Under the pieces are notes generated by a model. It made no database searches. It was not told where the DNA came from and saw only the letters and a list, made by a program, of their open reading frames with translations. A program made the translations under genes and the position numbers. Positions 37,601 to 45,558 of a DNA stretch of 64,000 nucleotides are shown here, piece by piece. Source of the DNA: Oceanicaulis sp. HTCC2633 (GTDB taxonomy: Bacteria; Pseudomonadota; Alphaproteobacteria; Caulobacterales; Maricaulaceae); the NCBI RefSeq assembly GCF_000152745.1, contig NZ_CH672428.1, positions 740,916-804,915 of the forward strand, written 5' to 3'. Each line of letters starts with the position of its first letter. Position 1 is the first letter of the stretch.

Positions 37601-39785
37601 GCCCCTGGCTCGCGCCCGGCACATAACTGATCGTGGTCGGAGCGGAATACTGGCCGGAGACATTGGGCGGGGTGACCCCGCTAAGCCAACCGGTCGCGGT
37701 ATAACTGTAGCTCGTCGTGAAGCCATTGGCATTGGTGCGCGTGCTGACCCAACCATTATCGTCAATCGTCTGGGTGAGAACCACGCCATCAGGCCGGGTG
37801 ATCGTCTCGGCCTGACCGCGCCGCCAGTCATCCAGACTGACCTGCTGGTTCAGCGCATCGCGCACCCAGGCGAGCGCGCCTTGCTGGCCGCTCGTCGTGT
37901 GATAGCCGAAGGTGGCGTAAAGCGAACCGTAACGGTCCTCGCGCGTAACACGGCCGAGCGCATCATAAGTGAAATCCTTCCACAGGATCCCGTTGCGCGT
38001 CACGGTGTCCGTGAGACCCAGAATCCAGTGGTTGAGATTGTGGGCGTAAGTGGTGGCGATGATCCGGGAGCCCGATTGAACAGAGCTCGACCGGGTGACG
38101 CTCACCGGGTTGCCGAAACTGTAGTTCGAGGCGGTTTGCGTCGTGTTGAACGCTCGCAGCGTGGTGTAGGAATCCCCGTCCTGGGACAGGACCTCGGTCG
38201 TGACATGGCGCGGACGGTCGAACTTCGCGGCGTTCTCGTTGAGCAAGAGCTGGGAGCCCAGCGAAGCCTCTGCAGTCATCGTGTAGTCCACGGAGCGGAC
38301 CAGCACGCCGTCAGCATAGGTTTCCGTGCGTGACAGCATGCCTTCAAACAGGCCGCCGCGGTGATAATGCGTGCGCAAACGCTCACCCGTCGGCAGCGTC
38401 ACCTCGCCCCATTTCGTGGCCGGAATCGCCCCTGAGGTATAACCCGAATAGGCATAGGTCCACGTGACGGGACTGGCGCCGCGATCGCTCAGGCTGCGTG
38501 AGATCAGCGACATGTGGTCGTAATAGGGTTTGTCATCGGCCAGATGATCGGAAATGCAGCTCGCGGTCATGCTGTCATTGATCACATCCCCTTTCAGATG
38601 ACGGGTTTCACGGAAGGTGAAACTGCCTGTCACGCCATCGGGATGGGTGACCGAGATGGTGTAATCGGGCGCTGCGCAATCATGTTCCGAGCGCGCGCCT
38701 GATCCGAATGCGTTCATGCTGAACGACCAGGACCGGTTATCGGGCAGCGTGACCGTTTCAAGCAGGGAGCGCCCGTTCACCAGCGTATAATCGTACACCC
38801 AGTCCCGACCGTTGACGCTGACGGTGGTTACAAGACCGTCCGAGCGTCGGGTGAGCGTGATCTCGCGTCCGTCATTGGAATGAATCCGCGTCAGGCGGTT
38901 CTGGGCGTCATACTGGTAGCGCACCCAGTTGCCGTTCACATCGGTGACCTCGGTGGCCAGCAACACGGCATCCACCCGGCCAAGCGCGCTGCTCTTCTCA
39001 CCCTGGGTGACGGGAATGGCCGTCTGCGGCGCCCAGTCAAACAGATCAAAACGGTATTGGTCGCCATTGGGCGCGTGGGCGATCATGCCGCTTTGCGCGC
39101 CTGTGGCTGTGGCGCACTCGAACCACCAGAAATCGCGTGTCACCGCGACGGCTCCGCTGGGCCAGCTCACCCCGGAAGGAGAGGCCAGCAAGCGCTGGGA
39201 CCCGCGACCCGGCACGGTCATCGTCATGCCATTGGAGATCTGGTACCCCTCGAAGAAGGGGTCCTCGAGCGACGGCGCATCGCCCGGAAATGTGTAGAAC
39301 GCGCCTGCAGGCAGCGGCAACGCACACATGTCCGGCCCTGTGCTGGCGGCGGTATAATGGCGCGACAACTCGGTCAGCTCGATTCTGGGCAGCTCGAGAG
39401 TCCAGTCCGAGAAATCGTTCGAGATCGTTCCGCCAAAGGTCAGCGCATCAAGGTGAGGAAACGGGAAATCCTGGCCCCTTGATCGACGCAAGGCGACCTC
39501 GAGCCCGGAGTTCCCGGGTATTGAAACATCCACATGTTCAAAGCTGACCGACCCGGTGTTCAGATCAACGCTATCCCCCAACAGACCATCTGAATGCATC
39601 TGGAGGCGGTCTTCAACATTGGCCCGCTTGATATGCTCGACCGCAATCGTGGCGGGCGGCGCCTCCTCCTCTCCGCCGCCCTGCGCCTGAGCGTTGGACG
39701 CGCCCAATGCGCAAGCGGCGAGCACGCACGCCAGGGTGCTGACACAAGATTGAAGCATGGACTGTTCCAGTATTCTGATCCGCAT
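34626..39785 (-). CDS. RHS/YD-repeat protein with variable C-terminal tip, probable secreted effector
   Basis: 1719 residues. The N-terminal export signal has hydrophobic residues 11-34; both an LAAC lipobox (Cys25) and an AQA cleavage site are possible. Many YD repeats follow (for example YQYDAQNRLTRIHSNDGREI and YDALNRVTFESLPS), forming the RHS shell. The RHS core ends with FTGQKLDPETGLYYYKARYY, RFLQTDPIGYADQMNLYAYV and GNDPVNLRDSSGL. About 204 residues after this form an unrelated tip coded by AT-richer DNA. ATG 39785 has GGGGG upstream. It lies 12 bp after the Ig-repeat gene, downstream of the T2SS operon. Toxicity and T2SS export are inferred. Confidence 0.88.
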   Translation of the reverse strand: MRIRILEQSMLQSCVSTLACVLAACALGASNAQAQGGGEEEAPPATIAVEHIKRANVEDRLQMHSDGLLGDSVDLNTGSVSFEHVDVSIPGNSGLEVALRRSRGQDFPFPHLDALTFGGTISNDFSDWTLELPRIELTELSRHYTAASTGPDMCALPLPAGAFYTFPGDAPSLEDPFFEGYQISNGMTMTVPGRGSQRLLASPSGVSWPSGAVAVTRDFWWFECATATGAQSGMIAHAPNGDQYRFDLFDWAPQTAIPVTQGEKSSALGRVDAVLLATEVTDVNGNWVRYQYDAQNRLTRIHSNDGREITLTRRSDGLVTTVSVNGRDWVYDYTLVNGRSLLETVTLPDNRSWSFSMNAFGSGARSEHDCAAPDYTISVTHPDGVTGSFTFRETRHLKGDVINDSMTASCISDHLADDKPYYDHMSLISRSLSDRGASPVTWTYAYSGYTSGAIPATKWGEVTLPTGERLRTHYHRGGLFEGMLSRTETYADGVLVRSVDYTMTAEASLGSQLLLNENAAKFDRPRHVTTEVLSQDGDSYTTLRAFNTTQTASNYSFGNPVSVTRSSSVQSGSRIIATTYAHNLNHWILGLTDTVTRNGILWKDFTYDALGRVTREDRYGSLYATFGYHTTSGQQGALAWVRDALNQQVSLDDWRRGQAETITRPDGVVLTQTIDDNGWVSTRTNANGFTTSYSYTATGWLSGVTPPNVSGQYSAPTTISYVPGASQGLVQTITRGDLQTVIRYDGFLRPVQDEISDTSTGQTRISRRTYDALNRVTFESLPSNSASTAIVGTLTEYDGLGRVIAARLTANGFDASVQPYSSVTTAYLSGNRRRVTDPRGNVTTTTYLGFGGPDDGALQADGSYAAAPVFIDAPLGADVRHTYNSHGLLDLTEQLVGATVIASTDYTYDARQRLYSVRDPDNHTSYTWYDALDRPIVTQDGEGRRTRQVYTALNQIETVIQAWAGNDNGTGSTLDCAQMRTLAAQGQQQVCYSHTTYTSTGQIDTIMDAGGNVTKYAYDAHDRLTQVNFPSPTTPGTWSSSDYEAYGYDGLDFMASKRTRRGDVIDYNYNALGQLLDRHVPGAPTHSANGRTVTHSYAYAHPMGLRTTAVHDGLTLGYQYDTFGRITSQTHQNGLAVSYAYDVANNLVELTYPDASRVAYGYDALNRVVCAEEGAANFNDPCASAGRRLASIAYDAQSRRQSVSYANGSTALFGYSARGDIRCHDINLSGAAASACTGAGAEIAYDFTSNGVGQILSESLVSTLSGEDLVWRPSFSANDNYAVNGLNQYTTVAGTTLSYDGNGNLTSDGRGRSYVFDAENVLRTATVSGTGTTDYRYYADGTRAEKIAPGNLTSQFYYMGGLGYLDAGDTEFAANQEIAEYDGATLLRRYVRLPGSVDEAVLMIDQSLPAGDRERWAHPNRLGSTIVISDSAGAVIDTHTYSPFGQAGEGDGGFPFRFTGQKLDPETGLYYYKARYYDPELGRFLQTDPIGYADQMNLYAYVGNDPVNLRDSSGLCGTRIKDENGDNREGANCSGKLNLGSLSDQRGHSDPEASARSLPTIQGVSSQISARAASFEMPADVSGMMVTVWPYGDAVDIRGAAAYGRVLIRNVDEAAEMLERRSVETFLADQFLPDTTVTFNLSVSRVVMGEKIGTFRSRRYVGFETPGSIWIDNKNYNNYRVHVEMDAGLNQVLWYRITPYRGIPREVLNGTIPTLSPEY
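34629..35240 (-). other. C-terminal tip domain of the RHS protein (candidate toxin)
   Basis: About 204 residues following the conserved DSSGL end of the RHS core. It contains MMVTVWPYGDAVDIRG, SVETFLADQFLPDTT and VHVEMDAGLNQVLWYRITPY. I recognise no catalytic motif or named toxin family. The coding DNA becomes AT-rich within this stretch and stays so through the following small lipoprotein gene. Confidence 0.55.
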
Positions 39786-39797
39786 GACCGCCCCCGG

Positions 39798-42665
39798 TTA
39801 GAAGCCTGGCAGGCAGATAAATCCGCCGCAGCCACCTGTTACATTCACGGTCACGGTCGCCGTATCTGTACCGCCTTGCCCGTCACTGATGGTGTAGTTG
39901 AAAGTGTATGAGCCAGCCTGCTGCGGTGCGAAGTAACTCACCGCTTTCTGGTCCGGCATCACCTGGGCGCTCGCCCCTCCGCTCACAGCGCTAACGCCTG
40001 TCACCAAGAGATCATCATCATTGAGATCGGTATCGTTGCTGAGAACAGGCAACACCAGGATCTCACCCGCGGTCATGGAATATGTGTCATTGACCGCGTT
40101 CGGGGCCTGGTTCGGCGGTGCGCTCGTGGTCACAGTCACGGTCGACGTATCGCTGCCCCCGCGACCATCAGACACCGTATAGGTAAAGGTCGAGCTCGCG
40201 GGACCCATCGGCGCGACAAATCGCGCCTGGTTGCCATTCCTGCTCACAGAACCCCCACCCGAAACGCTTGACACGCTTGCAAGCGAGAGGCTGTCGCCAT
40301 CCGGATCGCTGTCATTGCCCAGAACGCTGAAGTTCGTCGTAGAGCCGGACGCCACCGTATAGCTGTTATCGACGGCTATAGGCGCCTGGTTCGGCGGTGC
40401 GCTCGTGGTCACAGTCACGGTCGCCGTATCGCTGCCCCCGCGACCATCAGACACCGTATAGGTGAAGGTCGAGCTCGCGGGCCCCGTCGGCGCGACAAAT
40501 CGCGCCTGGTTGCCATTCCTGCTCACAGAACCCCCACCCGAAACGCTTGACACGCTTGCAAGCGAGAGGCTGTCGCCATCCGGATCACTGTCATTGCCCA
40601 GAACGCTGAAGTTCGTCGTAGAGCCGGACGCCACCGTATAGCTGTTATCGACGGCTATAGGCGCCTGGTTCGGCGGTGCGCTCGTGGTCACAGTCACGGT
40701 CGCCGTATCGCTGCCCCCGCGACCATCAGACACCGTATAGGTGAAGGTCGAGCTCGCGGGCCCCGTCGGCGCGACAAATCGCGCCTGGTTGCCATTCCTG
40801 CTCACAGAACCCCCACCCGAAACGCTTGACACGCTTGCAAGCGAGAGGCTGTCGCCATCCGGATCACTGTCATTGCCCAGAACGCTGAAGTTCGTCGTAG
40901 AGCCGGACGCCACCGTATAGCTGTTATCGACGGCTATAGGCGCCTGGTTCGGCGGTGCGCTCGTGGTCACAGTCACGGTCGCCGTATCGCTGCCCCCGCG
41001 ACCATCAGACACCGTATAGGTAAAGGTCGAGCTCGCGGGCCCCGTCGGCGCGACAAATCGCGCCTGGTTGCCATTCCTGCTCACAGAACCCCCACCCGAA
41101 ACGCTTGACACGCTTGCAAGCGAGAGGCTGTCGCCATCCGGATCGCTGTCATTGCCCAGAACGCTGAAGTTCGTCGTAGAGCCGGACGCCACCGTATAGC
41201 TGTTATCGACGGCTATAGGCGCCTGGTTCGGCGGTGCGCTCGTGGTCACAGTCACGGTCGCCGTATCGCTGCCCCCGCGACCATCAGACACCGTATAGGT
41301 GAAGGTCGAGCTCGCGGGCCCCGTCGGCGCGACAAATCGCGCCTGGTTGCCATTCCTGCTCACAGAACCCCCACCCGAAACGCTTGACACGCTTGCAAGC
41401 GAGAGGCTGTCGCCATCCGGATCACTGTCATTGCCCAGAACGCTGAAGTTCGTCGTAGAGCCGGACGCCACCGTATAGCTGTTATCGAAGGCTATCGGCG
41501 CCTGGTTCGGCGGTGCGACCACGTTGATGTTGAAGCCACAATTCACCGTACCCCAACGTCCGTCATTAATTCGGCAGTTCAGGATCGCCTGCCCCGTGGA
41601 GGACGGGGCCTTGAGATGAATCGTCTGACCGTCCTGGCTGATCTCGGCTCGATCGAAAGCCAGCAAGAGCACGTACACATTTTCAAACTGCAGCTGATCC
41701 CCATCCGGATCAGACGCGCCGAGGTCCACCAAGGTCAGATCAAGTTCCTCACCGGGAGCCATTTCAATCGAAGGTGGCATTGGGGAGGTCAGAACAGGTT
41801 TGCGGTTGACCGTCAGGGTCAGCTGGGCCGCATCCTGCTGACCGGAAGCGTTTTCAACAGTGTAGCGGTACACCTCGGCTTGATAGGCTCCCGAGGTCGG
41901 ATAGCTCCCATTGTCTATGATGCGAACACGGTTGTTCACGACAGATGCCGTACTATTGCCAGATACTCGCTCAACCGAAATCAAGGTCAAACCCGTCCCG
42001 GCATCATTCGCCAGGACATCAAAGCTCTTGGTCTCGCCGACAACCATGAAACCCGTATCACCCGTCGCGAAATCGCCCGGTGTGGGATCTGGGTCAGGAC
42101 CGGGATCAGGGTCAGGATCGGGATCGGGATCGGGATCGGGATCGCCGCTTGTCTGAACCGTGAGTTGAACTTGGGCCTCATCTGTCAGGCCGAACGCATC
42201 CTCAATGCGATAAGAGAACCCATAGTTTCCGTTTACTCCAGGCGCCGTGATCCGAACCTGCCGACGATCATCTTGAAGCTGCACGCCTAGAGCGCCCGAG
42301 GAGGCGGCAGGCACAGAGCCCTGAGTGACAGAGACAATGCGGATGGGATCGCCATTGGGGTCATCATCTGCGCTTCCGCTCCCGTGAACGGCGAGCAAGT
42401 CAAAGAGCCCGGTCGCCCCAGGAGCAAGGACAATCGTGTCACTGGCAGCTACCGGAGGCTGATTGCCGGCGCAACTCCCATCGCCCGCAAGCACGATCCG
42501 CTCGGTGCGGTTCCCCGCAGCGTCATAGAAATACCGGATAGTGGAGCAATCGCTATAGCTTGCACGGATGAGCCGGCCTCGTTCGTCATATTGATAAGAT
42601 TGGGCGGCCGCATGAGAGGCGCAAACGACAAAAAGCGCCCATAAGGCAAGCGACCGAACAATCAT
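39798..42665 (-). CDS. Secreted Ig/cadherin-like repeat protein with N-terminal YD repeat
   Basis: About 955 residues from ATG 42663-42665, which has GAGGGGGA in front. The signal peptide MIVRSLALWALFVVCASHAAA is followed by two YD-type stretches (YQYDERGRLIRASY, IRYFYDAAGNRTERI), as in RHS proteins. A chain of Ig-like tandem-95/cadherin-type domains with DSDPDGDSLSL calcium-loop motifs comes next, including five almost identical 93-residue copies. A (DP)n linker lies near residue 185. It ends GGCGGFICLPGF with no membrane anchor or sorting signal. It probably acts as an extracellular adhesin or scaffold. It lies between the T2SS operon and the RHS gene on one strand. Confidence 0.85.
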   Translation of the reverse strand: MIVRSLALWALFVVCASHAAAQSYQYDERGRLIRASYSDCSTIRYFYDAAGNRTERIVLAGDGSCAGNQPPVAASDTIVLAPGATGLFDLLAVHGSGSADDDPNGDPIRIVSVTQGSVPAASSGALGVQLQDDRRQVRITAPGVNGNYGFSYRIEDAFGLTDEAQVQLTVQTSGDPDPDPDPDPDPDPGPDPDPTPGDFATGDTGFMVVGETKSFDVLANDAGTGLTLISVERVSGNSTASVVNNRVRIIDNGSYPTSGAYQAEVYRYTVENASGQQDAAQLTLTVNRKPVLTSPMPPSIEMAPGEELDLTLVDLGASDPDGDQLQFENVYVLLLAFDRAEISQDGQTIHLKAPSSTGQAILNCRINDGRWGTVNCGFNINVVAPPNQAPIAFDNSYTVASGSTTNFSVLGNDSDPDGDSLSLASVSSVSGGGSVSRNGNQARFVAPTGPASSTFTYTVSDGRGGSDTATVTVTTSAPPNQAPIAVDNSYTVASGSTTNFSVLGNDSDPDGDSLSLASVSSVSGGGSVSRNGNQARFVAPTGPASSTFTYTVSDGRGGSDTATVTVTTSAPPNQAPIAVDNSYTVASGSTTNFSVLGNDSDPDGDSLSLASVSSVSGGGSVSRNGNQARFVAPTGPASSTFTYTVSDGRGGSDTATVTVTTSAPPNQAPIAVDNSYTVASGSTTNFSVLGNDSDPDGDSLSLASVSSVSGGGSVSRNGNQARFVAPTGPASSTFTYTVSDGRGGSDTATVTVTTSAPPNQAPIAVDNSYTVASGSTTNFSVLGNDSDPDGDSLSLASVSSVSGGGSVSRNGNQARFVAPMGPASSTFTYTVSDGRGGSDTSTVTVTTSAPPNQAPNAVNDTYSMTAGEILVLPVLSNDTDLNDDDLLVTGVSAVSGGASAQVMPDQKAVSYFAPQQAGSYTFNYTISDGQGGTDTATVTVNVTGGCGGFICLPGF
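40103..41497 (-). repeat. Five tandem 279-bp repeats inside the Ig-like gene
   Basis: Units begin at 40103, 40382, 40661, 40940 and 41219, each exactly 279 bp (93 codons) and nearly identical at DNA level; the outer units carry a few substitutions. The near identity implies recent expansion or gene conversion and predicts copy-number variation between strains. Confidence 0.95.
42085..42150 (-). repeat. Hexanucleotide repeat coding for an Asp-Pro linker
   Basis: A run of GGATCG/GGGTCA-type hexamers (plus-strand view) encodes alternating Asp-Pro with two Gly substitutions. Length changes in multiples of 6 bp would keep the frame and alter only linker length. Confidence 0.8.
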
Positions 42666-42748
42666 GAGATTCCCCCTCAAATCCCGTAAAAAGAGATTTG
42701 TGAGGCAGAAAACACCGATTGAGGCGCATCGCGCAAGGGGCGACTAAC

Positions 42749-42783
42749 AAAAAATTTATCACCTGCGGCGCGCAAGCTCGCAG
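42749..42783 (-). terminator. Weak terminator-like hairpin after the T2SS operon
   Basis: CTGCG/CGCAG arms (42763-42767 with 42779-42783) are followed on the minus strand after about 8 nt by TTTTTT. The stem is short and imperfect, so read-through into the Ig-like and RHS genes is plausible. It lies in the 147-bp gap after the gspC-like gene. Confidence 0.3.
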
Positions 42784-42812
42784 TCTTCCGGATTAATCGA
42801 CCCGAGGTTTCA

Positions 42813-43268
42813 TCAATCAAACAAGCTGATAGTCTGTGTCTGCTCGCCTTCAAATCGCACAGAGTCCAGCCCTATAAAGGCGACACGTCCCGCTTCGGTC
42901 TCGCTCCCGACCTGGAGTGTGCTTTCAACGCCATCCAGCAGCACAACCGCAGATCGCTCGCCATTTTCGACAACAATACCGATCAGATCGATGACGACAT
43001 CTCTTCTGGGCGGCGTCGGAGCAGGCTCTGGGGCAATCACCGGACGTGCATAAGGCTCGCGGTCAGGCGAAAAGGGCGAGCCTAGAGACAGAGCGACCGG
43101 GTCTGGCTCAGCCCGATTCTGGACAGGGACCGGAATGCGCTCCGCAGCCCACGTATTTTCAGACAAATCTTCAGGCGAAAATGGCGCGAACACGCCCGAA
43201 ACGGCCACAGCCAAAAGCGCCACAGCCGCCAAACCTGGGTAAATCTCTGCGCGAAAATGGCGCATCAT
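42813..43268 (-). CDS. GspC-like T2SS inner-membrane protein
   Basis: 151 residues: a short cytosolic N-terminus, one membrane span (about 10-30), a Pro-rich periplasmic linker and a C-terminal domain DLIGIVVENGERSAVVLLDG followed by a GSETEAGRVAFIGLD stretch. This has the look of the GspC homology region, which links the inner-membrane platform to the secretin N0 domain. No PDZ domain is present, so it is a short GspC. Its ATG overlaps the gspM-like stop (ATGA). It is last in the T2SS operon. GspC is the best guess from domain and context. Confidence 0.65.
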   Translation of the reverse strand: MMRHFRAEIYPGLAAVALLAVAVSGVFAPFSPEDLSENTWAAERIPVPVQNRAEPDPVALSLGSPFSPDREPYARPVIAPEPAPTPPRRDVVIDLIGIVVENGERSAVVLLDGVESTLQVGSETEAGRVAFIGLDSVRFEGEQTQTISLFD

Positions 43269-43780
43269 TCCGCCCCCTCCCGGTCAACGAGAACCACGAA
43301 CTCCGCAACAAGCGCGAGCGTATCTTCCGGGCGACGCAAACCTATGACCTCGACAGAGAGCGACCGGACTTGAACAGGCTGCAGGTCTTCACTGAGACGG
43401 TTGAGCGCCTCATCCAGGTCAATGAGATCACCTCGCCCCTCTACGCGAACAACAGCCCAGCTAAAGCCGCTCTCTTCAGTCTCAATCTGCGAAGCGTATC
43501 GCGCTCCCTCAAAGCCCTCAAAAGCTCGCCTTACGCCTTGGTCTAGTCGGGAAAGGACAAACGACGGGTCCCCCGAGACAGACGCAAACTCAATATCGCG
43601 CACTTCAGGAAAGCGTCTCGCCAGCTCTGAGGATTGGTCTTTTAGGCGTTCCAGCCTGTCTTTCTGCGACTGTACGGAGGCAAACCGGTCGAACAGCGTG
43701 GAAGCGGGTTGTAGAAAAACGAAAACGAACAGCGTTAGCAGTATCAAACCAGCAGCGGCTTTGGAGACAGATGGGGTCAT
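43265..43780 (-). CDS. GspM-like T2SS inner-membrane protein
   Basis: 171 residues with an N-terminal membrane span (about 9-27), a coiled-coil stretch (VQSQKDRLERLKDQSSELAR) and a periplasmic ferredoxin-like domain, the GspM/PilO-type layout. GspM stabilises GspL in the assembly platform. The ATG overlaps the gspL-like stop and its own stop overlaps the gspC-like start (both ATGA). Sequence similarity is weak, as usual in this family; the order L-M is the main support. Confidence 0.75.
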   Translation of the reverse strand: MTPSVSKAAAGLILLTLFVFVFLQPASTLFDRFASVQSQKDRLERLKDQSSELARRFPEVRDIEFASVSGDPSFVLSRLDQGVRRAFEGFEGARYASQIETEESGFSWAVVRVEGRGDLIDLDEALNRLSEDLQPVQVRSLSVEVIGLRRPEDTLALVAEFVVLVDREGAE

Positions 43781-44697
43781 TCCGACGCCTCCTCAGAGAG
43801 ACGTTGAAACTGCAGCCCGGCGCTCTCGGCGCTGCCTGTGACCTCAGTGGAGCGCCACCAGCCCCCGATCTGAACATCAACGCTTTCGGGCGCCTCCTCG
43901 CGAAACACCATTCCCAAATGGTCTGGGGACCAGGTCAGACTTCTCAGAGCGGCAGCCGGGGGAAGGTCTTGCATGATCGCGGTCAAATCAGACCGAAGGG
44001 TCGAAATCGAGCTATAGTCCAAACCCGCCCCGAGGGCGCTATTCAGCTCAGCCTGGGATAAAGCGTCCCGTAACTCCACAAGGTGAGTTCGGGCTTTAGC
44101 TTCACGCTGGGTCAAGAGGTCGCTTTCACGCTCAAGCGCGCTGTTCCAGCTGACCAGGGCCAGCCAGAGGGCGCCCGTAAGAGCCGCCCAGCTCCCGTAA
44201 CTCAGCCCCAGTTGGCGAATATGGCGTTTATAACCGGCCTCGCTCAGGACCTTTAGTTCCGGTTCGCTCTCAAGCGCAAAACTGACCGAGCGAGCGCCCC
44301 CTTTCAGAAGCTCCTCGGTCCAGGCCTGAAGATCGGAATTGCGGAACGCGACAATGGCATAACGGGCGCTCTCTTCCTTTTGCTCTGGAGTTTCTCCCAT
44401 CACCACAGTCAGCTGACGGGGCGGAAGCGGCAACAGGGAGTCCAGCTTAAGCGCCAAGCCCCGCTTGTGCTGATCGGCTTCGCCCTGCGGCAAGGTCATG
44501 CGAGTGCGAAAACCAAGATGATCTGGCATCAGGCAGAGAACATCCCGCCCCTGAACGGACACCTGATGGCGTTCACGCCAGCCTATGCGTTGTTGTGCCG
44601 GCTCCAGAAGCGCACGGACTTCCCGAAGCCACCACCGCAAGGCCCGTTCATGGAAGCTGACTTTGGCGTAGGGGGTGGGCTGATACTCAAATCTCAT
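43777..44697 (-). CDS. GspL-like T2SS assembly-platform protein
   Basis: About 306 residues from ATG 44695-44697 (MRFEYQPTPYAK), which overlaps the gspJ-like stop as ATGA; a GTG at 44706 is the alternative. A cytosolic N-terminal part of about 155 residues is followed by one membrane span (ALTGALWLALVSW), a helical linker and a small periplasmic domain. GspL recruits the GspE ATPase to the membrane. It is shorter than typical GspL (about 400), so the cytosolic actin-like part is reduced. The family call rests on topology and operon position. Confidence 0.72.
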   Translation of the reverse strand: MRFEYQPTPYAKVSFHERALRWWLREVRALLEPAQQRIGWRERHQVSVQGRDVLCLMPDHLGFRTRMTLPQGEADQHKRGLALKLDSLLPLPPRQLTVVMGETPEQKEESARYAIVAFRNSDLQAWTEELLKGGARSVSFALESEPELKVLSEAGYKRHIRQLGLSYGSWAALTGALWLALVSWNSALERESDLLTQREAKARTHLVELRDALSQAELNSALGAGLDYSSISTLRSDLTAIMQDLPPAAALRSLTWSPDHLGMVFREEAPESVDVQIGGWWRSTEVTGSAESAGLQFQRLSEEASE

Positions 44698-45188
44698 CAG
44701 CGACACCGTTTCGCGACGCTGTCATAGCGGCAGTTGAAAGGAATCTCTCGCGTCCTTGGAAAAGCGATAAGCAGCTGATTGTTCTGAGCGGATGCAAGCG
44801 TCATGACATGATCGTTAAAGCTCCAGTCCGCCGCAACGATCTGAACAAGATCGCGTTCAAGACTGACGCCATTATGCGTCAGGCTTAGTGAGGCGGCGCC
44901 CTCCGGCTGAAGCGCGACCTGGAGCACTGAGTAATCCCCTCTTCGCAGTTCAAGCGCGTCAGGAGCCAAGCTCCCGGCATCGCTATCTGCTGCTTCCAAA
45001 AGGCTCAGGAACCGGTCAAGGCTGCGATACTCACGCAAGGTTTCGACTGAGCCCGTTACGCGGTGATAGGCGCGCGCGGTAAGCGACAGAAGCTGACCGA
45101 CCGAGACGATCAAAGTGCTGGCCACAGCCAGCGCCACAAGCATTTCCGTAAGCGTGAAACCTGCCTGGTTTTGGTCAGTCTTCTTCAT
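44697..45188 (-). CDS. GspJ-like minor pseudopilin
   Basis: 163 residues from ATG 45186-45188. A type IV pilin-like signal is cut after Gly10: QAG|FTLTEMLVALAVASTLIVSV, with Glu at mature position 5. The C-terminal part is a globular beta-rich domain. The start overlaps the gspI-like stop by 14 bp. As third of the small pseudopilins it would join the I-J-K tip complex. GspH is the alternative assignment. Confidence 0.75.
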   Translation of the reverse strand: MKKTDQNQAGFTLTEMLVALAVASTLIVSVGQLLSLTARAYHRVTGSVETLREYRSLDRFLSLLEAADSDAGSLAPDALELRRGDYSVLQVALQPEGAASLSLTHNGVSLERDLVQIVAADWSFNDHVMTLASAQNNQLLIAFPRTREIPFNCRYDSVAKRCR

Positions 45189-45558
45189 CTTCAAACCCCC
45201 GACGATACCCGACCAGGGAGACGCTCCTGATGTCCTGCCCCACACGCCATGGGACTTCGATGCGGACCTCAAAGACATCATCGCCAATCGCCAGAGGCGA
45301 AATAGTGCGCGTCCAGACCAGACCGTCCTCACCATAGGGGCCTTCCGTCGCCAGCTCCGCCGGGTCGCCGGTTCGCGCGCTCCAAAACAGCGTCTCCGCC
45401 ATCTGGAGCGCAAAGAAACGCTCTTGCGCTTCGGTGCTGGCGCGAACAGCCGTTCGCACGCCCGCCAGGACGCCGACTGCCGCGGTGGCGACCACGACAA
45501 ACGCGACAACGGTCTCGACCAGAGAAAACCCGTCTTCTTTCGATGGCTGTGTTCTCAT
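45175..45558 (-). CDS. GspI-like minor pseudopilin
   Basis: 127 residues from ATG 45556-45558, which overlaps the gspF stop as ATGA; the longer upstream frame is rejected. Prepilin signal EDG|FSLVETVVAFVVVAT has Glu at mature position 5, followed by a small domain with VWTRTISPLAIGDDVFEVRI. The size and place between F and J fit GspI, which initiates the pseudopilus tip. Confidence 0.76.
   Translation of the reverse strand: MRTQPSKEDGFSLVETVVAFVVVATAAVGVLAGVRTAVRASTEAQERFFALQMAETLFWSARTGDPAELATEGPYGEDGLVWTRTISPLAIGDDVFEVRIEVPWRVGQDIRSVSLVGYRRGFEDEED

Noticed and set aside
40103-41497. Regular repeats as a possible CRISPR array
   Set aside because: Units are 279 bp without unique spacers, in frame, and encode Ig-like domains.
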